From: Nocardia aurantiaca
Lineage (GTDB): Bacteria; Actinomycetota; Actinomycetes; Mycobacteriales; Mycobacteriaceae
NCBI RefSeq assembly: GCF_009708175.1
Contig: NZ_WMBB01000007.1
Span: forward strand, 62,001-126,000
Reading direction: 5' to 3'
DNA: 64,000 nucleotides
In this document: piece after piece, positions 41,955-51,133 of the stretch
Numbering within the stretch: the stretch's first letter is position 1
Layout of the letters: each line of letters begins with the position of its first letter
The notes under the pieces: model-generated
What the model saw: only the letters and a program-made list of their open reading frames with translations
Told to the model about the DNA's origin: nothing
Database searches by the model: none
Made by a program: the position numbers and the translations under genes

Positions 41955-44773
41955 CAGCTGAGACCGATGCGCGCACCGCCGGAATGCCGGAAGGTGCGGT
42001 CGAGGGTGGCTCCGCCGCCCGGCCTGATCCGACCGAACGCATCGATCTGCTGCTCCGCGATCTGCGCAGCAGTCGCACCGGGCTGACCGATCGCGAAGCG
42101 CGGCGGCGCCTCGTCCAGGTCGGCCCCAATGAGCTCCGGCGGCGGGGCGGCCGCGACTGGCCGCGGGAGTTGGTGCGTCAGTTCACCCATCCCTTGGCGT
42201 TGTTGCTCTGGGCGGCAGCGGGATTGGCGGCGGCGGTGGGCATCATGCCGATCGCCGTGGCCATCGTGATCGTGATCGTGATCAATGCCGCGTTCGCATT
42301 CGTGCAGGAACGCCATGCGGAGAAGGCGGTGGAGGCGCTGGCCGCCTACCTGCCGACCCGAGCGACGGTGATCCGGGACGGAACCGTCGCCGACATCGAT
42401 GCCACCGAACTGGTTCCGGGCGATGTGCTCGTGATCTCCGAGGGCGACCGGATCTCGGCGGACGCGCGGATGCTCGAGGGCGGCATCGAGGTCGACCTGT
42501 CCGCCCTGACCGGCGAGTCCATGCCCGTGTACCGGGCGGCCGACCTCGCCGACGCCGGTGTGCCCCTGCTGCACGCGCGCGATCTGGTTTTCAGCGGTAC
42601 CACCTGTACCGAAGGCGAGGCGCGCGCGGTCGTGTACGCGACCGGGATGCGTTCGGAGCTGGGCAGGATCGCGTCTCTGTCCGAGCGTGTGCGACGTGAC
42701 GAGAGTCCGCTCGAGCATCAGGTGCGCCGGGTGGCCTGGCTCATCGCCCTGGTGTCGGTCACGCTCGGGGCGGCGTTCATTCCGCTCGCGACCCTCGCCG
42801 CTCACCTGTCGTTCGTCAACGCGGTGATCTTCGCCGTCGGGCTGCTGGTCGGCAATGTTCCGGAGGGCCTGCTCCCGGTGATCACGCTCGCACTCGCCAT
42901 GGGTGTCCGGGAACTCGCCCGGCGCGGCGCGGTCATGAAACGGCTCAGCGCGGTGGAGACCCTCGGATCCACCAACGTCATCTGCACCGACAAGACGGGC
43001 ACACTCACCGAGAACCGGATGCGAGTCGTGGTGGCGCACACCACGAGTGGACAATTCGACTTCGCGGCGGACCACCCGCCGCCGACGCCGCACATCACTC
43101 TGACCCGGATGGCCATCGCCATGGCCAGCTGCAACAACGCCCGCATCGGTGGCCCCGGCGACCAGGCGTCCACCGGCGATCCGACCGAAGTGGCGATCCT
43201 CGAAACCGCTGCGGCGCTGGGGGTGCGCCTCGATCCGGAGGTTCGCCTCCGGCGCCGCATCCGGCAGTTCCATTTCGATTCGTCCCGCAAACGCATGTCC
43301 ACCCTCGACACCGACGAATCCGGCGCGCGCGTTATCCACGCCAAAGGCGCACCGGAATCGCTCCTGCCCCTGTGCGATACGGAACTCGATGCCGGCGGCC
43401 GACCGGTGCCGCTCACGGTCGCCCGCCGCGAGGTCCTCGATGATCTCGTCGACGAACTGGCCCGGCAGGGTCTGCGGGTGCTCGCGGTCGCCGAACGCCG
43501 CCTCGACGAGAAGGCCGCGCCCCCGCGGCAACCCGAGCAGGCCGAACGCGGCCTGACGCTGTTGGGCGTGGTGGCGATGGTGGATCCGCCCCGACCGGAA
43601 GTGGCCGACGCCGTGACCGCATGCCACACGGCCGGGATCCGGATCATCGTCATCACCGGCGACCACGGTCTGACCGCGGCCGCGGTGGCCGCCCAGGTGG
43701 GCATCACCCGCGGGGAGCCCGTCATCGTGACCGGCGACGAACTCGACCACATGTCCGAGCAGGAGCTGGACCAGCTGCTCGCCGCGGACACCGCCCCGAT
43801 CTTCGCCCGCTCCTCACCGGAGGCCAAGCTGCGGATCGCCGACGCGCTACGAGCGGCCGGTCATGTGGTCGCCATGACCGGCGACGGGGTCAATGACGCG
43901 CCCGCCCTGCGCCGCGCCGATATCGGAATCGCCATGGGCCGCTCGGGAACCGACGTGGCGCGGGAAGCCTCCACCATGGTGCTGACCGATGACAACTTCG
44001 CCACCATCACAGCCGCCGTCGAGGCCGGGCGCCGCGTTTACGTCAACATCCGCAAGTTCATTTTCTACATCTTCGCCCACGCCACCCCGGAGGTCGTGCC
44101 CTTCCTGATCTTCGCGCTCTCCGGTGGCGCCGTTCCGATTCCGCTGACCGTGCTCCAGCTGCTGTCCTTCGACGTCGGCACCGAAACCCTGCCCGCGCTG
44201 GCCCTCGGTCGCGAGCCCGCCGAGCCCGGCCTCATGCGCCAGCCGCCCCGCCCACGCGGCGAACCGGTCATCCGCGCGCCAATGCTGTTGCGTGCCTGGC
44301 TGTTCCTAGGCATCATCTGCGCGGTCCTGGCCATGGCGGGATTCTTTTACGTACTTCTGCGCGCCGGATGGCATCCCGGAGCCCCGACCGGACCGGGCGA
44401 GCCATTGCACCATGCCTACCGGCAGGCCACCACCATGACCCTCCTCGGCTTGGTCACCGGCCAGATCGGCACTGCCTTCGCCGCCCGCACCGAACGCGCC
44501 TCCCTGCGCTCGATCGGCGCCCTGTCCAACCCACTCCTGCTGTGGGGCATAGCCTTCGAACTGGCCCTCACCGCCGCCATCATCTACCTCCCGCCCCTGC
44601 AGAGCCTCCTCGGCACCGCCTCTCTCACCCCCGGCATGCTCGCCCTCACCACACCGTTCCCATTCATCGTCTGGGGTGCGGACGAACTCCGCCGCTGGCT
44701 GATCCGGCATCGGTCCGTCCGCGGCACACCTGCCGAATCCACGGGCGCTACAACAGATCACGACCGGGGATGA
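41951..44773 (+). CDS. ctpF: type II cation-transporting P-type ATPase (CtpF-like)
   Basis: 940 residues, full length. N-terminal cation ATPase domain (LTDREARRRLVQVGPNELRR), actuator TGES in LSALTGESMPVY, phosphorylated Asp347 in ICTDKTGTLTENRM, and hinge AMTGDGVNDAPALRRADIGI. Membrane segment M4 reads GNVPEGLLPVITLALAMG, and M5-M6 read ATPEVVPFLIFAL and FDVGTETLPALALGREPAEP. These recall Na,K/H,K-ATPase-like (P2C) pumps. M. tuberculosis CtpF (Rv1997) is a DosR gene linked to calcium. The ion cannot be assigned here. Confidence 0.88.
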   Translation: MTAETDARTAGMPEGAVEGGSAARPDPTERIDLLLRDLRSSRTGLTDREARRRLVQVGPNELRRRGGRDWPRELVRQFTHPLALLLWAAAGLAAAVGIMPIAVAIVIVIVINAAFAFVQERHAEKAVEALAAYLPTRATVIRDGTVADIDATELVPGDVLVISEGDRISADARMLEGGIEVDLSALTGESMPVYRAADLADAGVPLLHARDLVFSGTTCTEGEARAVVYATGMRSELGRIASLSERVRRDESPLEHQVRRVAWLIALVSVTLGAAFIPLATLAAHLSFVNAVIFAVGLLVGNVPEGLLPVITLALAMGVRELARRGAVMKRLSAVETLGSTNVICTDKTGTLTENRMRVVVAHTTSGQFDFAADHPPPTPHITLTRMAIAMASCNNARIGGPGDQASTGDPTEVAILETAAALGVRLDPEVRLRRRIRQFHFDSSRKRMSTLDTDESGARVIHAKGAPESLLPLCDTELDAGGRPVPLTVARREVLDDLVDELARQGLRVLAVAERRLDEKAAPPRQPEQAERGLTLLGVVAMVDPPRPEVADAVTACHTAGIRIIVITGDHGLTAAAVAAQVGITRGEPVIVTGDELDHMSEQELDQLLAADTAPIFARSSPEAKLRIADALRAAGHVVAMTGDGVNDAPALRRADIGIAMGRSGTDVAREASTMVLTDDNFATITAAVEAGRRVYVNIRKFIFYIFAHATPEVVPFLIFALSGGAVPIPLTVLQLLSFDVGTETLPALALGREPAEPGLMRQPPRPRGEPVIRAPMLLRAWLFLGIICAVLAMAGFFYVLLRAGWHPGAPTGPGEPLHHAYRQATTMTLLGLVTGQIGTAFAARTERASLRSIGALSNPLLLWGIAFELALTAAIIYLPPLQSLLGTASLTPGMLALTTPFPFIVWGADELRRWLIRHRSVRGTPAESTGATTDHDRG

Positions 44774-44853
44774 ACGAGACAGCAGCGCTGCGGACGAATC
44801 CCGGTGTCGGCGCAACGGTATCCAGAAGCCGAACGGCGGCAGCGGATGACCGG

Positions 44854-45102
44854 TCATTCGGTCAGGAACTGCACGCAGGTGGCGATCGTGGTCAGCCGCC
44901 GATAGTCCGATTCCTCGATGCGGCGGTCGCAGGCGGCCGCGAGACGCTCGACGAAGGTCAGGAAGTCCAGGGAGTCCAGGGCGAGGGTTTCCCGCAGCGG
45001 GGCGTCGGTGGGCAGGGCGGCCAGGCGGTCGGATGTGTCGAATCCGTGCAGGGCGCCGCGGACGATGCCCTCGGCGACATCGCGAGACAGGGTGGCGGCC
45101 AT
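44854..45102 (-). CDS. acyl carrier protein-like protein
   Basis: 82 residues. A phosphopantetheine site is predicted at Ser44 in LALDSLDFLTFVERL, preceded by a four-helix-type DTSDRLAALPTDAPLRETL. It is the last gene of a five-gene operon with a pyruvate dehydrogenase-like complex, starting four bases after the E2 stop. A dedicated carrier next to E2 suggests that the acyl group made by the complex may be passed to a phosphopantetheine arm. It could instead be a carrier for lipoyl or octanoyl supply. Confidence 0.82.
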   Translation of the reverse strand: MAATLSRDVAEGIVRGALHGFDTSDRLAALPTDAPLRETLALDSLDFLTFVERLAAACDRRIEESDYRRLTTIATCVQFLTE

Positions 45103-45106
45103 GGTT

Positions 45107-46453
45107 TCAGAGCTCCTCTGGTTGTTGCAGCAGGTCGGAGAGGGCGTGCAGGAAGCGGGCGCCGATCGCGCCGTCGGTGGCGCGGTGGTCGGCCGACAAG
45201 GTGGCGGTGAGCTGGGGGCGCACGCCGAGTAGTCCGTCGACCGCGCAGGGGCGGTCGGTGACCGCGCCGAAGCCGACGATCGCGACCTGCGGTGCGGCGA
45301 TGACTCCGTAGACCGAGTCGACGCCCAGATCTCCGAGGTTCGTCACGGTGATGGTCGCGGGCGTCGCGTCCGACGAGCGCAGACGGACCGCACGGGCGCG
45401 TTCGACCACGCCACGCAGGGCTGCCATCAGGTCCGGCAGGGCGAGCCGATCGGCGTCGGGAATCGTGGGGACGATGATGCCGCCCGCGCGCATGGAGACC
45501 ACCATGCCGAGATGAACGCTCGAGGCAGGGCGGAATTCGTCATCGATCCAATGTCCGTTCAGCTCCGGCACCGCCCGGGCCGCCCGGGCGGTGGCCGCCA
45601 GCAGCAGTGCGGCGGGCAGCATCCTGGCGCTGACGGGCATCCGGCGGTTGTAGTCGGCCAGCCAGGTCGACGCCGCGCTCATGTCGACGGTGCTCGACAG
45701 GTAGTAATGCGGCACGGTGCGTTTGGATCTCGTCATCGCGGTAGCGATCAGCTTGCGGACCTCCGCGGGATCGTGCCGGGGTGCTTCCGGAATACCGGGC
45801 CGGCCCGGACCAGGAGTGGACGTGTCCACGGATGGGGCGACTTCCGCTGTGGCCGGGAAGCTGCCCGATACGGGCGACGCCGCCGCCCGCACGTCGGCCG
45901 CACGCACCGCACCCCCGGGTCCGGTACCGGTGATCTCGGCCAGCGGCACACCCGATTCCCCGGCCAGCCGCCGCGCGTAGCCCGAGGCCCGCACCGGCGC
46001 GCGGCGCCCGTCACGGCGTTCGAGGACCGCGCGATCGACGTCGGCCCGGACGATCCGGCCGCCCGGTGCGGATCCTTGCACCGTCGCCAGATCGATCCCC
46101 GCGTCGTCGGCGAGCCGACGAATGAGAGGCGTCGCACGGACGGTGGGTTCGCCCGCTTCCCGACCGTGCGCCGCGGTGGGCGGGGCAGGTACGGGAGGGG
46201 GCGTCGCCACGGTCGGCACGGTCGTCTCTATGGTCGCCAGCGGCGTTCCGACCGGCACGGTGGTTCCCACGGGGACCAGCAGTTCGCCGATGACGCCGTC
46301 GTCGAAGCATTCGACTTCGATCGCCGCCTTGGTCGTGTCGACCTCGGCCACGACATCGCCCCGATGCACCACATCACCCGGCCGGACCCGCCATTCCAGC
46401 ACGGTGCCCTGGGTCATGTCCGCGCCGAGCGAGGGCATCCGGAACTCGGACAC
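45107..46453 (-). CDS. 2-oxoacid dehydrogenase E2 (dihydrolipoyl acyltransferase)
   Basis: 448 residues. One N-terminal lipoyl domain with Lys42 in EVDTTKAAIEVECF, then an Ala/Pro/Thr linker. Two peripheral subunit-binding domains follow in tandem: PLIRRLADDAGIDLATVQGS and YARRLAGESGVPLAEITGTG. The catalytic core has LSADHRATDGAIGARFLHAL with the active His and Asp. Two binding domains are unusual; one is the rule. It follows E1-beta after a single base. No E3 gene is in the window, so E3 must be shared. Confidence 0.9.
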   Translation of the reverse strand: MSEFRMPSLGADMTQGTVLEWRVRPGDVVHRGDVVAEVDTTKAAIEVECFDDGVIGELLVPVGTTVPVGTPLATIETTVPTVATPPPVPAPPTAAHGREAGEPTVRATPLIRRLADDAGIDLATVQGSAPGGRIVRADVDRAVLERRDGRRAPVRASGYARRLAGESGVPLAEITGTGPGGAVRAADVRAAASPVSGSFPATAEVAPSVDTSTPGPGRPGIPEAPRHDPAEVRKLIATAMTRSKRTVPHYYLSSTVDMSAASTWLADYNRRMPVSARMLPAALLLAATARAARAVPELNGHWIDDEFRPASSVHLGMVVSMRAGGIIVPTIPDADRLALPDLMAALRGVVERARAVRLRSSDATPATITVTNLGDLGVDSVYGVIAAPQVAIVGFGAVTDRPCAVDGLLGVRPQLTATLSADHRATDGAIGARFLHALSDLLQQPEEL

Positions 46454-46454
46454 G

Positions 46455-47423
46455 TCAACTCACCGCCTTGCGGACCGCCTCGGCGACCACGGCCGGTTGC
46501 GGTAGCGCCGCCTCCTCGAGGTGGCGCGGATAGGGAATCGGCACTTCCGCGGTACAGACCCGTGCGATCGGCGCGTCCAGCGACCAGTAGCCGTTTTCCG
46601 CCGCGCGAGCGGCGATTTCCGCGGAGACGCCCACGCTGCGCCAGCCCTCGTCCACGATGACCAGCCGGTGCGTGCGCGCGATCGAGGCGAGTACGGTCGC
46701 CTCGTCGAGTGGCCGCAGGGTGCGCAGGTCGATGACTTCCGCGGCGATCCCCTCCCCGGCCAGCTGATCGGCCGCGGCCTCGGCCACGTGCAACGCGCCG
46801 CCATAGGACACCAGCGTGACATCGGTGCCCGTCCGCCGGACGACGGCCGAGTCGATGTCGACCGCGCCCGCGTCCGAAGCCAGCTCGGCCTCGCTGTTGT
46901 ACAGCGCGATCGGCTCGAAGATCAGCACCGGATCCGGATCCTGCAATGCCGTCCACAGCATGCCGCGGGCGTCCGCGACGGTGGCCGGCGAGAGGACGCG
47001 CAGGCCCGGAATGTGCGCGTAGAACGCCTCCAGGCTGTGCGAATGCTGCGCTCCCAATTGCCTTCCCGCCCCCGTGGCCATCCGGATGACCAGCGGCACG
47101 CCGAGCTGACCCCCGGACATGTGCCGCAGGGTCGCGGCATTGTTGAGGATCTGATCGAGCGCGAGCAGGCTGAAGTTGACGGTCATGATCTCGACGACCG
47201 GTCGCAGACCGCCGAGTGCCGCGCCGATTCCCGCGCCGACGAAGGCCGATTCGCTCAAGGGTGTGTCCCGGATGCGCCGCGGGCCGAATTCGTCGAGCAG
47301 ACCCCTGCTCACCCCGAAGCAGCCGCCGTAGGCGCCCACGTCCTCGCCCATGAGGAAGACCCGCTCATCGCGAATCAGAGCTTCGCGCAACGCTTCCCGG
47401 ACGGCTTCCCGATAGGTGGTCAT
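46455..47423 (-). CDS. 2-oxoacid dehydrogenase E1 component, beta subunit
   Basis: 322 residues. Transketolase-like fold: TYREAVREALREALIRDERV, FLMGEDVGAYGGCFGVSRGL, RRIRDTPLSESAFVGAGIGA and GAGRQLGAQHSHSLEAFYAH. The C-terminal domain has EVIDLRTLRPLDEATVLASI and VIVDEGWRSVGVSAEIAARA. Together with the alpha subunit it decarboxylates pyruvate or a related 2-oxoacid using thiamine diphosphate. Its start overlaps the end of E1-alpha by four bases. Confidence 0.92.
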   Translation of the reverse strand: MTTYREAVREALREALIRDERVFLMGEDVGAYGGCFGVSRGLLDEFGPRRIRDTPLSESAFVGAGIGAALGGLRPVVEIMTVNFSLLALDQILNNAATLRHMSGGQLGVPLVIRMATGAGRQLGAQHSHSLEAFYAHIPGLRVLSPATVADARGMLWTALQDPDPVLIFEPIALYNSEAELASDAGAVDIDSAVVRRTGTDVTLVSYGGALHVAEAAADQLAGEGIAAEVIDLRTLRPLDEATVLASIARTHRLVIVDEGWRSVGVSAEIAARAAENGYWSLDAPIARVCTAEVPIPYPRHLEEAALPQPAVVAEAVRKAVS

Positions 47424-48412
47424 CTCGTCTCCGCATAGACGTGGCGGGCCAGGTCGGTAACAGGTTCGAGAGGCGCGGCTTCGGCAGCGGCGACCGCGGC
47501 GTCGATCTCCGCGTCGACCTCCGCCTCCAGCGCCGCCTGATCATCGGGCCCGCACGCACCGTCGGCGCGCAGTTCCGCGAACAGACGCGGGATGGGATCG
47601 CGGGACTTCCACTGCTCGATCTCGGCCTTGTCGCGGTACCGGTCCGCGTCGTACATCGAGTGCGCGCGGAACCGGTAGGTGCGCAATTCCAGAAAACACG
47701 GCCCACGCCCGCCGCGGATGGATTCCGTCGCCCGCCGGGCCGCTGCCGCGACCGCGACCGCGTCCATGCCGTCCACCGGCCAGGAGGCGAGGCCGTAGCT
47801 CGCGGCCCGCAGCGACAGATCGGTGACCGCGTGTTCACGCCGCAGCGCGGTGCCCATCGCGTATTGGTTGTTCTCGCAGGCGAACAGCACCGGCAATCGC
47901 CACAGCGCCGCGAGATTGAGGCACTCGTGGAATTCCCCCTCCGCGACGGCCCCATCACCGAACAGACAGACGGTCACGGCGTTTCGGCCCTGAAGCGAGT
48001 CCGCCAGCGCAAGCCCGACCGCGACCGGCAGCCCGCCGCCGACGATGGCATTGCCGCCGTAGAAGCGGCGCGCGCCGTCGAACAGGTGCATCGAACCGCC
48101 TCTGCCATGGCTGCATCCTGTGGTACGGCCGTACATTTCGGCCATTACCGCGTCCATCGGTATGCCGCGTGCCAGCGCGTGCCCATGCTCACGGTAGGTG
48201 GACACGACCGCGTCATCGGGTTCCAGCACGCTCAGCAGCCCGGCGGCGATCGCCTCCTCCCCGATCGACAGGTGCAGAAATCCGCGAATGGCCTCCGCGC
48301 TGTAGAGCTGTACACACCGTTCTTCGAAGCGGCGGATGCGAATCATCTGCCGCAGCAACGCGAGTCGCTCGTCGACGGCCGACGTGGCTCGGTTCCCGCC
48401 GACGGCCGTCAC
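47420..48412 (-). CDS. 2-oxoacid dehydrogenase E1 component, alpha subunit
   Basis: 330 residues. The thiamine diphosphate motif GDGAVAEGEFHECLNLAALW ends in the usual asparagines, LFACENNQYAMGT. SHGRGGSMHLFDGARRFYGG and VSTYREHGHALARGI are typical of pyruvate/acetoin dehydrogenase E1-alpha, and the phosphorylation-loop region TYRFRAHSMYDADRYRDKAE is present. Substrate is pyruvate or acetoin; sequence alone does not separate them. It overlaps the acetate-CoA ligase stop by four bases. Confidence 0.92.
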   Translation of the reverse strand: MTAVGGNRATSAVDERLALLRQMIRIRRFEERCVQLYSAEAIRGFLHLSIGEEAIAAGLLSVLEPDDAVVSTYREHGHALARGIPMDAVMAEMYGRTTGCSHGRGGSMHLFDGARRFYGGNAIVGGGLPVAVGLALADSLQGRNAVTVCLFGDGAVAEGEFHECLNLAALWRLPVLFACENNQYAMGTALRREHAVTDLSLRAASYGLASWPVDGMDAVAVAAAARRATESIRGGRGPCFLELRTYRFRAHSMYDADRYRDKAEIEQWKSRDPIPRLFAELRADGACGPDDQAALEAEVDAEIDAAVAAAEAAPLEPVTDLARHVYAETR

Positions 48413-50226
48413 TGGGCACTCTCCAAGGTGGAGATGTCGCCTTCGGGTAGTCCCCGGTCGCGCGCTTTCAACAGCCGGCGCATCACCTTTCCGCTGCGAG
48501 TGTGCGGCAGCGCATCGGTGAAGACGATCTGTTTGGGCGCGACCGCGCCCAATTGCCTTCTGCCGAAGGCGATAATGTCGTCGTACAGCTCTTGGGACGC
48601 GTCCCGCCCCGGTCGTAGTTGCACGAATGCCTTGACCAGCTCGCCCGCCACCGGATCCGGCGTGCCGATGACCCCGGCCTCGGCGACGGCCGGATGCGCC
48701 ATCAGCACGCTCTCCACCTCGAACGGGCCGATGAGGTGACCGGCGGACTTGATGACATCGTCGGCCCGGCCGACGAACCAGTAGTAGCCGTCGGAATCCC
48801 GTCGCGCCAGGTCACCGCTCAGATACCAACCGGCCGCGAAAGCCCGCGCGTACTTCTCCGGTTCGTTCCAGTAGCCGCGGAACATCGAGGGCCAGCCGGT
48901 GCGCAGAGCCAGCTCGCCCACCTCGCCGGCCTGCGCGTACTCGACCTGTCCGTCGGTGATCGCTGCGCGCCCGTCGCGGCCGCGCCGCAGGATGGTCGCT
49001 TCGATTCCCGGCAGCGGGCGGCCCATCGAGCCGGGCCGGATCTGCTCCGCCGCCAGATTGGCGATCATGATGGCGCCGGTCTCGGTCTGCCACCAATTGT
49101 CGTGCACCGCATGGCCGAGCACACGCTTGCCCCACACCACGGCCTCGGGATTCAGGGGCTCACCGACGCTGGCCACGAAGCGCAGGCACGACAGGTCCGT
49201 GCCGGCGGGCAGTTCGTCGCCACGGCGCATGAGCATCCGCAACGCGGTCGGGGCGGTGTACCACACCGAAACCCGCTCGGCGGTCAAGATGTCGTACCAG
49301 CGCTGCGCATCGAACTCGGCCTCGTCGCTGATCAGGGTGACACCCAGCATGAGCGGGGCGATGACGCCGTAGGTCATACCGGTGACCCAGCCGGGATCGG
49401 CTGTGCACCAGAAGATGTCGCCGGGACGCAGATCGAGCGCGTAGCGGGCGGTGACCCGGTGGGCCAGCACCGCTCCGTGCACATGCACCGCGCCCTTGGG
49501 CATTCCGGTGGTGCCACTGGTGAAATGCAGCAGAGCCGGATCCTCGGGACCTGTTCGCACGATGGGGAATTCGTCCTCGACGAGAGCCATCGCCAAGGTC
49601 AAGCCGACGGTATCGTCGACCTGGGGGTCGTCGATACCCGCGTCGGTGACCAGCACATGCCGGAGCGCGGGCAACACCGCCCGATTAGCCGCGATCTTGC
49701 GGCGGTAGTGGTCGACGGTGGTGATCAGCGTGGTGGCACCGGATATCTCGAGGCGCTGCCGTACCGGTTCCGGACCGAAGGCCGAGAACAGCGGGACCAC
49801 GACACATCCCGCCTTCCATGCCCCGAGGCAGGCGATGTAGAGCTCAGGTGTGCGCCCGAGCAGCAGGCATACCCGTTCACCTCGCCGTACACCCAGGTCG
49901 CGCAGCACGTGGGCGAATCTGTTACTGAGGGTGGCGAGTTCGGCGTAGGTCAAGGTGGTGACATCACCGGCGGCGGCCAGCCAGCGCAGCGCCGGCGCAT
50001 CGGCCAGTGGCGTGCCCCGATGCCGGTCGACGGCCTCGTGAGCGATGTTGACTCCCCCGCCGGGCAGCCCGTCGAGAGCGTCACGGGCGACGTCCCAGCT
50101 GAACTCTCGGCACGACGACTCGTACGCCTTCAGGTTGGCCTCGGCCCGTTCCTGCGGCGTCTTGTCCACGGGTTCCCAGCGCATCGGTCCCCGCGCCGGC
50201 GTGTCCTGGTGGTTCGCGGTCTTCAT
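48409..50226 (-). CDS. acsA: acetate-CoA ligase (AcsA-like)
   Basis: 605 residues from ATG 50226, with GGGAGG seven bases upstream; the frame is open further up to 50358 but without a better site. Adenylate-forming enzyme: LLHFTSGTTGMPKGAVHVHG, HDNWWQTETGAIMIANLA, WYLSGDLARRDSDGYYWFVG and the C-terminal catalytic Lys in LPHTRSGKVMRRLLKARD. It makes acetyl-CoA from acetate and ATP. As first gene of the operon with PDH-like subunits and a carrier protein, it points to an acetyl-CoA supply unit. Confidence 0.9.
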   Translation of the reverse strand: MKTANHQDTPARGPMRWEPVDKTPQERAEANLKAYESSCREFSWDVARDALDGLPGGGVNIAHEAVDRHRGTPLADAPALRWLAAAGDVTTLTYAELATLSNRFAHVLRDLGVRRGERVCLLLGRTPELYIACLGAWKAGCVVVPLFSAFGPEPVRQRLEISGATTLITTVDHYRRKIAANRAVLPALRHVLVTDAGIDDPQVDDTVGLTLAMALVEDEFPIVRTGPEDPALLHFTSGTTGMPKGAVHVHGAVLAHRVTARYALDLRPGDIFWCTADPGWVTGMTYGVIAPLMLGVTLISDEAEFDAQRWYDILTAERVSVWYTAPTALRMLMRRGDELPAGTDLSCLRFVASVGEPLNPEAVVWGKRVLGHAVHDNWWQTETGAIMIANLAAEQIRPGSMGRPLPGIEATILRRGRDGRAAITDGQVEYAQAGEVGELALRTGWPSMFRGYWNEPEKYARAFAAGWYLSGDLARRDSDGYYWFVGRADDVIKSAGHLIGPFEVESVLMAHPAVAEAGVIGTPDPVAGELVKAFVQLRPGRDASQELYDDIIAFGRRQLGAVAPKQIVFTDALPHTRSGKVMRRLLKARDRGLPEGDISTLESAQ

Positions 50227-50406
50227 CGATACCTCCCGCATCCAGTCAACGACCGCGACCCCGATGCGGGGCAGGGCGGAAAGACCATCCCGGCAGTGAC
50301 CTCCGTCGTCGGTGCCGTGGTACGAGTCCTCTGCCGTCGACGCCCGCCAAGAGCGCACGCTCGAGCCGTCACCAGCGATTGCTCATGTCCCGAAAGGCAG
50401 TGTCCG

Positions 50407-51054
50407 ATGAGCCATCACACCGATCCGTTCGCACCGAGCGTGCACACCGCCCACGAGTGGCTGGCGGCCGTGGCCAACGCCATCGACACCGAGGACCGCT
50501 TCGTCGCCCATCGCGCCCTGCGCGCCTGGCTGCACACGGTGCGAGACCGCCTGGATATCAACGCCGCGGCGCATCTCAGCGCCCAGCTGCCCGAACTGCT
50601 GCGCGGAATGTTCTACGAGGGCTGGATGCCCGCCCGGGTGCCGGTCCCCCACGATGTGGCGTCCTTCCTCGCGCAGTTCGCCCACGCCGCGGGCGTCACC
50701 CCGGAGGCGGCCGTTCCGCTGGCGGGCGTGGTGACGGACACCCTCGCCGACCTGTTCTCTCCGGGCCAGCTCGACCACGTCCTCGCCCAGCTGCCGGTGA
50801 AGCTGCGCTTCATCCTGCTCGGGACGGACCTGTCGGCGGTCTACGCGGGCGCCGCGCTCTTCACGCAGCCGGACCTTCCGCAGATCGACGACGTCGAGCG
50901 TCGACTGAACGCCCTCACCGAGGCGGTCGCCACCCTCGTACACGGCCTCGAGTTCCCGGCCGGTGGCGAACCCGGGAGCAATGCGAGAATCACGGCCGCG
51001 CAGCAGGCCCATCGCATTCTGCTCGCCGAGGGCCTGACCAGCTCCGGGCACTGA
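50407..51054 (+). CDS. DUF2267-domain protein
   Basis: 215 residues from ATG 50407. Two similar helical units: AHEWLAAVANAIDTEDRFVAHRALR... with LSAQLPELLRGMFYEGW, and FLAQFAHAAGVTPEAAVPLA... with VLAQLPVKLRFIL. This is the DUF2267 pattern seen in proteins of low-oxygen regulons in Mycobacteriales. The C-terminal part has a short coiled helix DVERRLNALTEAVATLVHGL. Function unknown. Divergent from the acetate-CoA ligase operon, sharing its promoter region. Confidence 0.78.
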   Translation: MSHHTDPFAPSVHTAHEWLAAVANAIDTEDRFVAHRALRAWLHTVRDRLDINAAAHLSAQLPELLRGMFYEGWMPARVPVPHDVASFLAQFAHAAGVTPEAAVPLAGVVTDTLADLFSPGQLDHVLAQLPVKLRFILLGTDLSAVYAGAALFTQPDLPQIDDVERRLNALTEAVATLVHGLEFPAGGEPGSNARITAAQQAHRILLAEGLTSSGH

Positions 51055-51133
51055 CCCGACCGGCATGACAGCGCCCCGGTAACTGGTCGGCTCAGGCAGC
51101 ACCGCGGCGCACACCGAACCGAACGAGGACACC

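Noticed and set aside
50315..50340. Possible DosR box between acetate-CoA ligase and DUF2267 genes
   Set aside because: Only one half-site (GAGTCCTC) resembles the consensus; the other half does not match.
48619..51054. Long plus-strand frame of 811 codons ending with the DUF2267 protein
   Set aside because: Only the last 215 codons from ATG 50407 look like protein; the rest is antisense to the acetate-CoA ligase.
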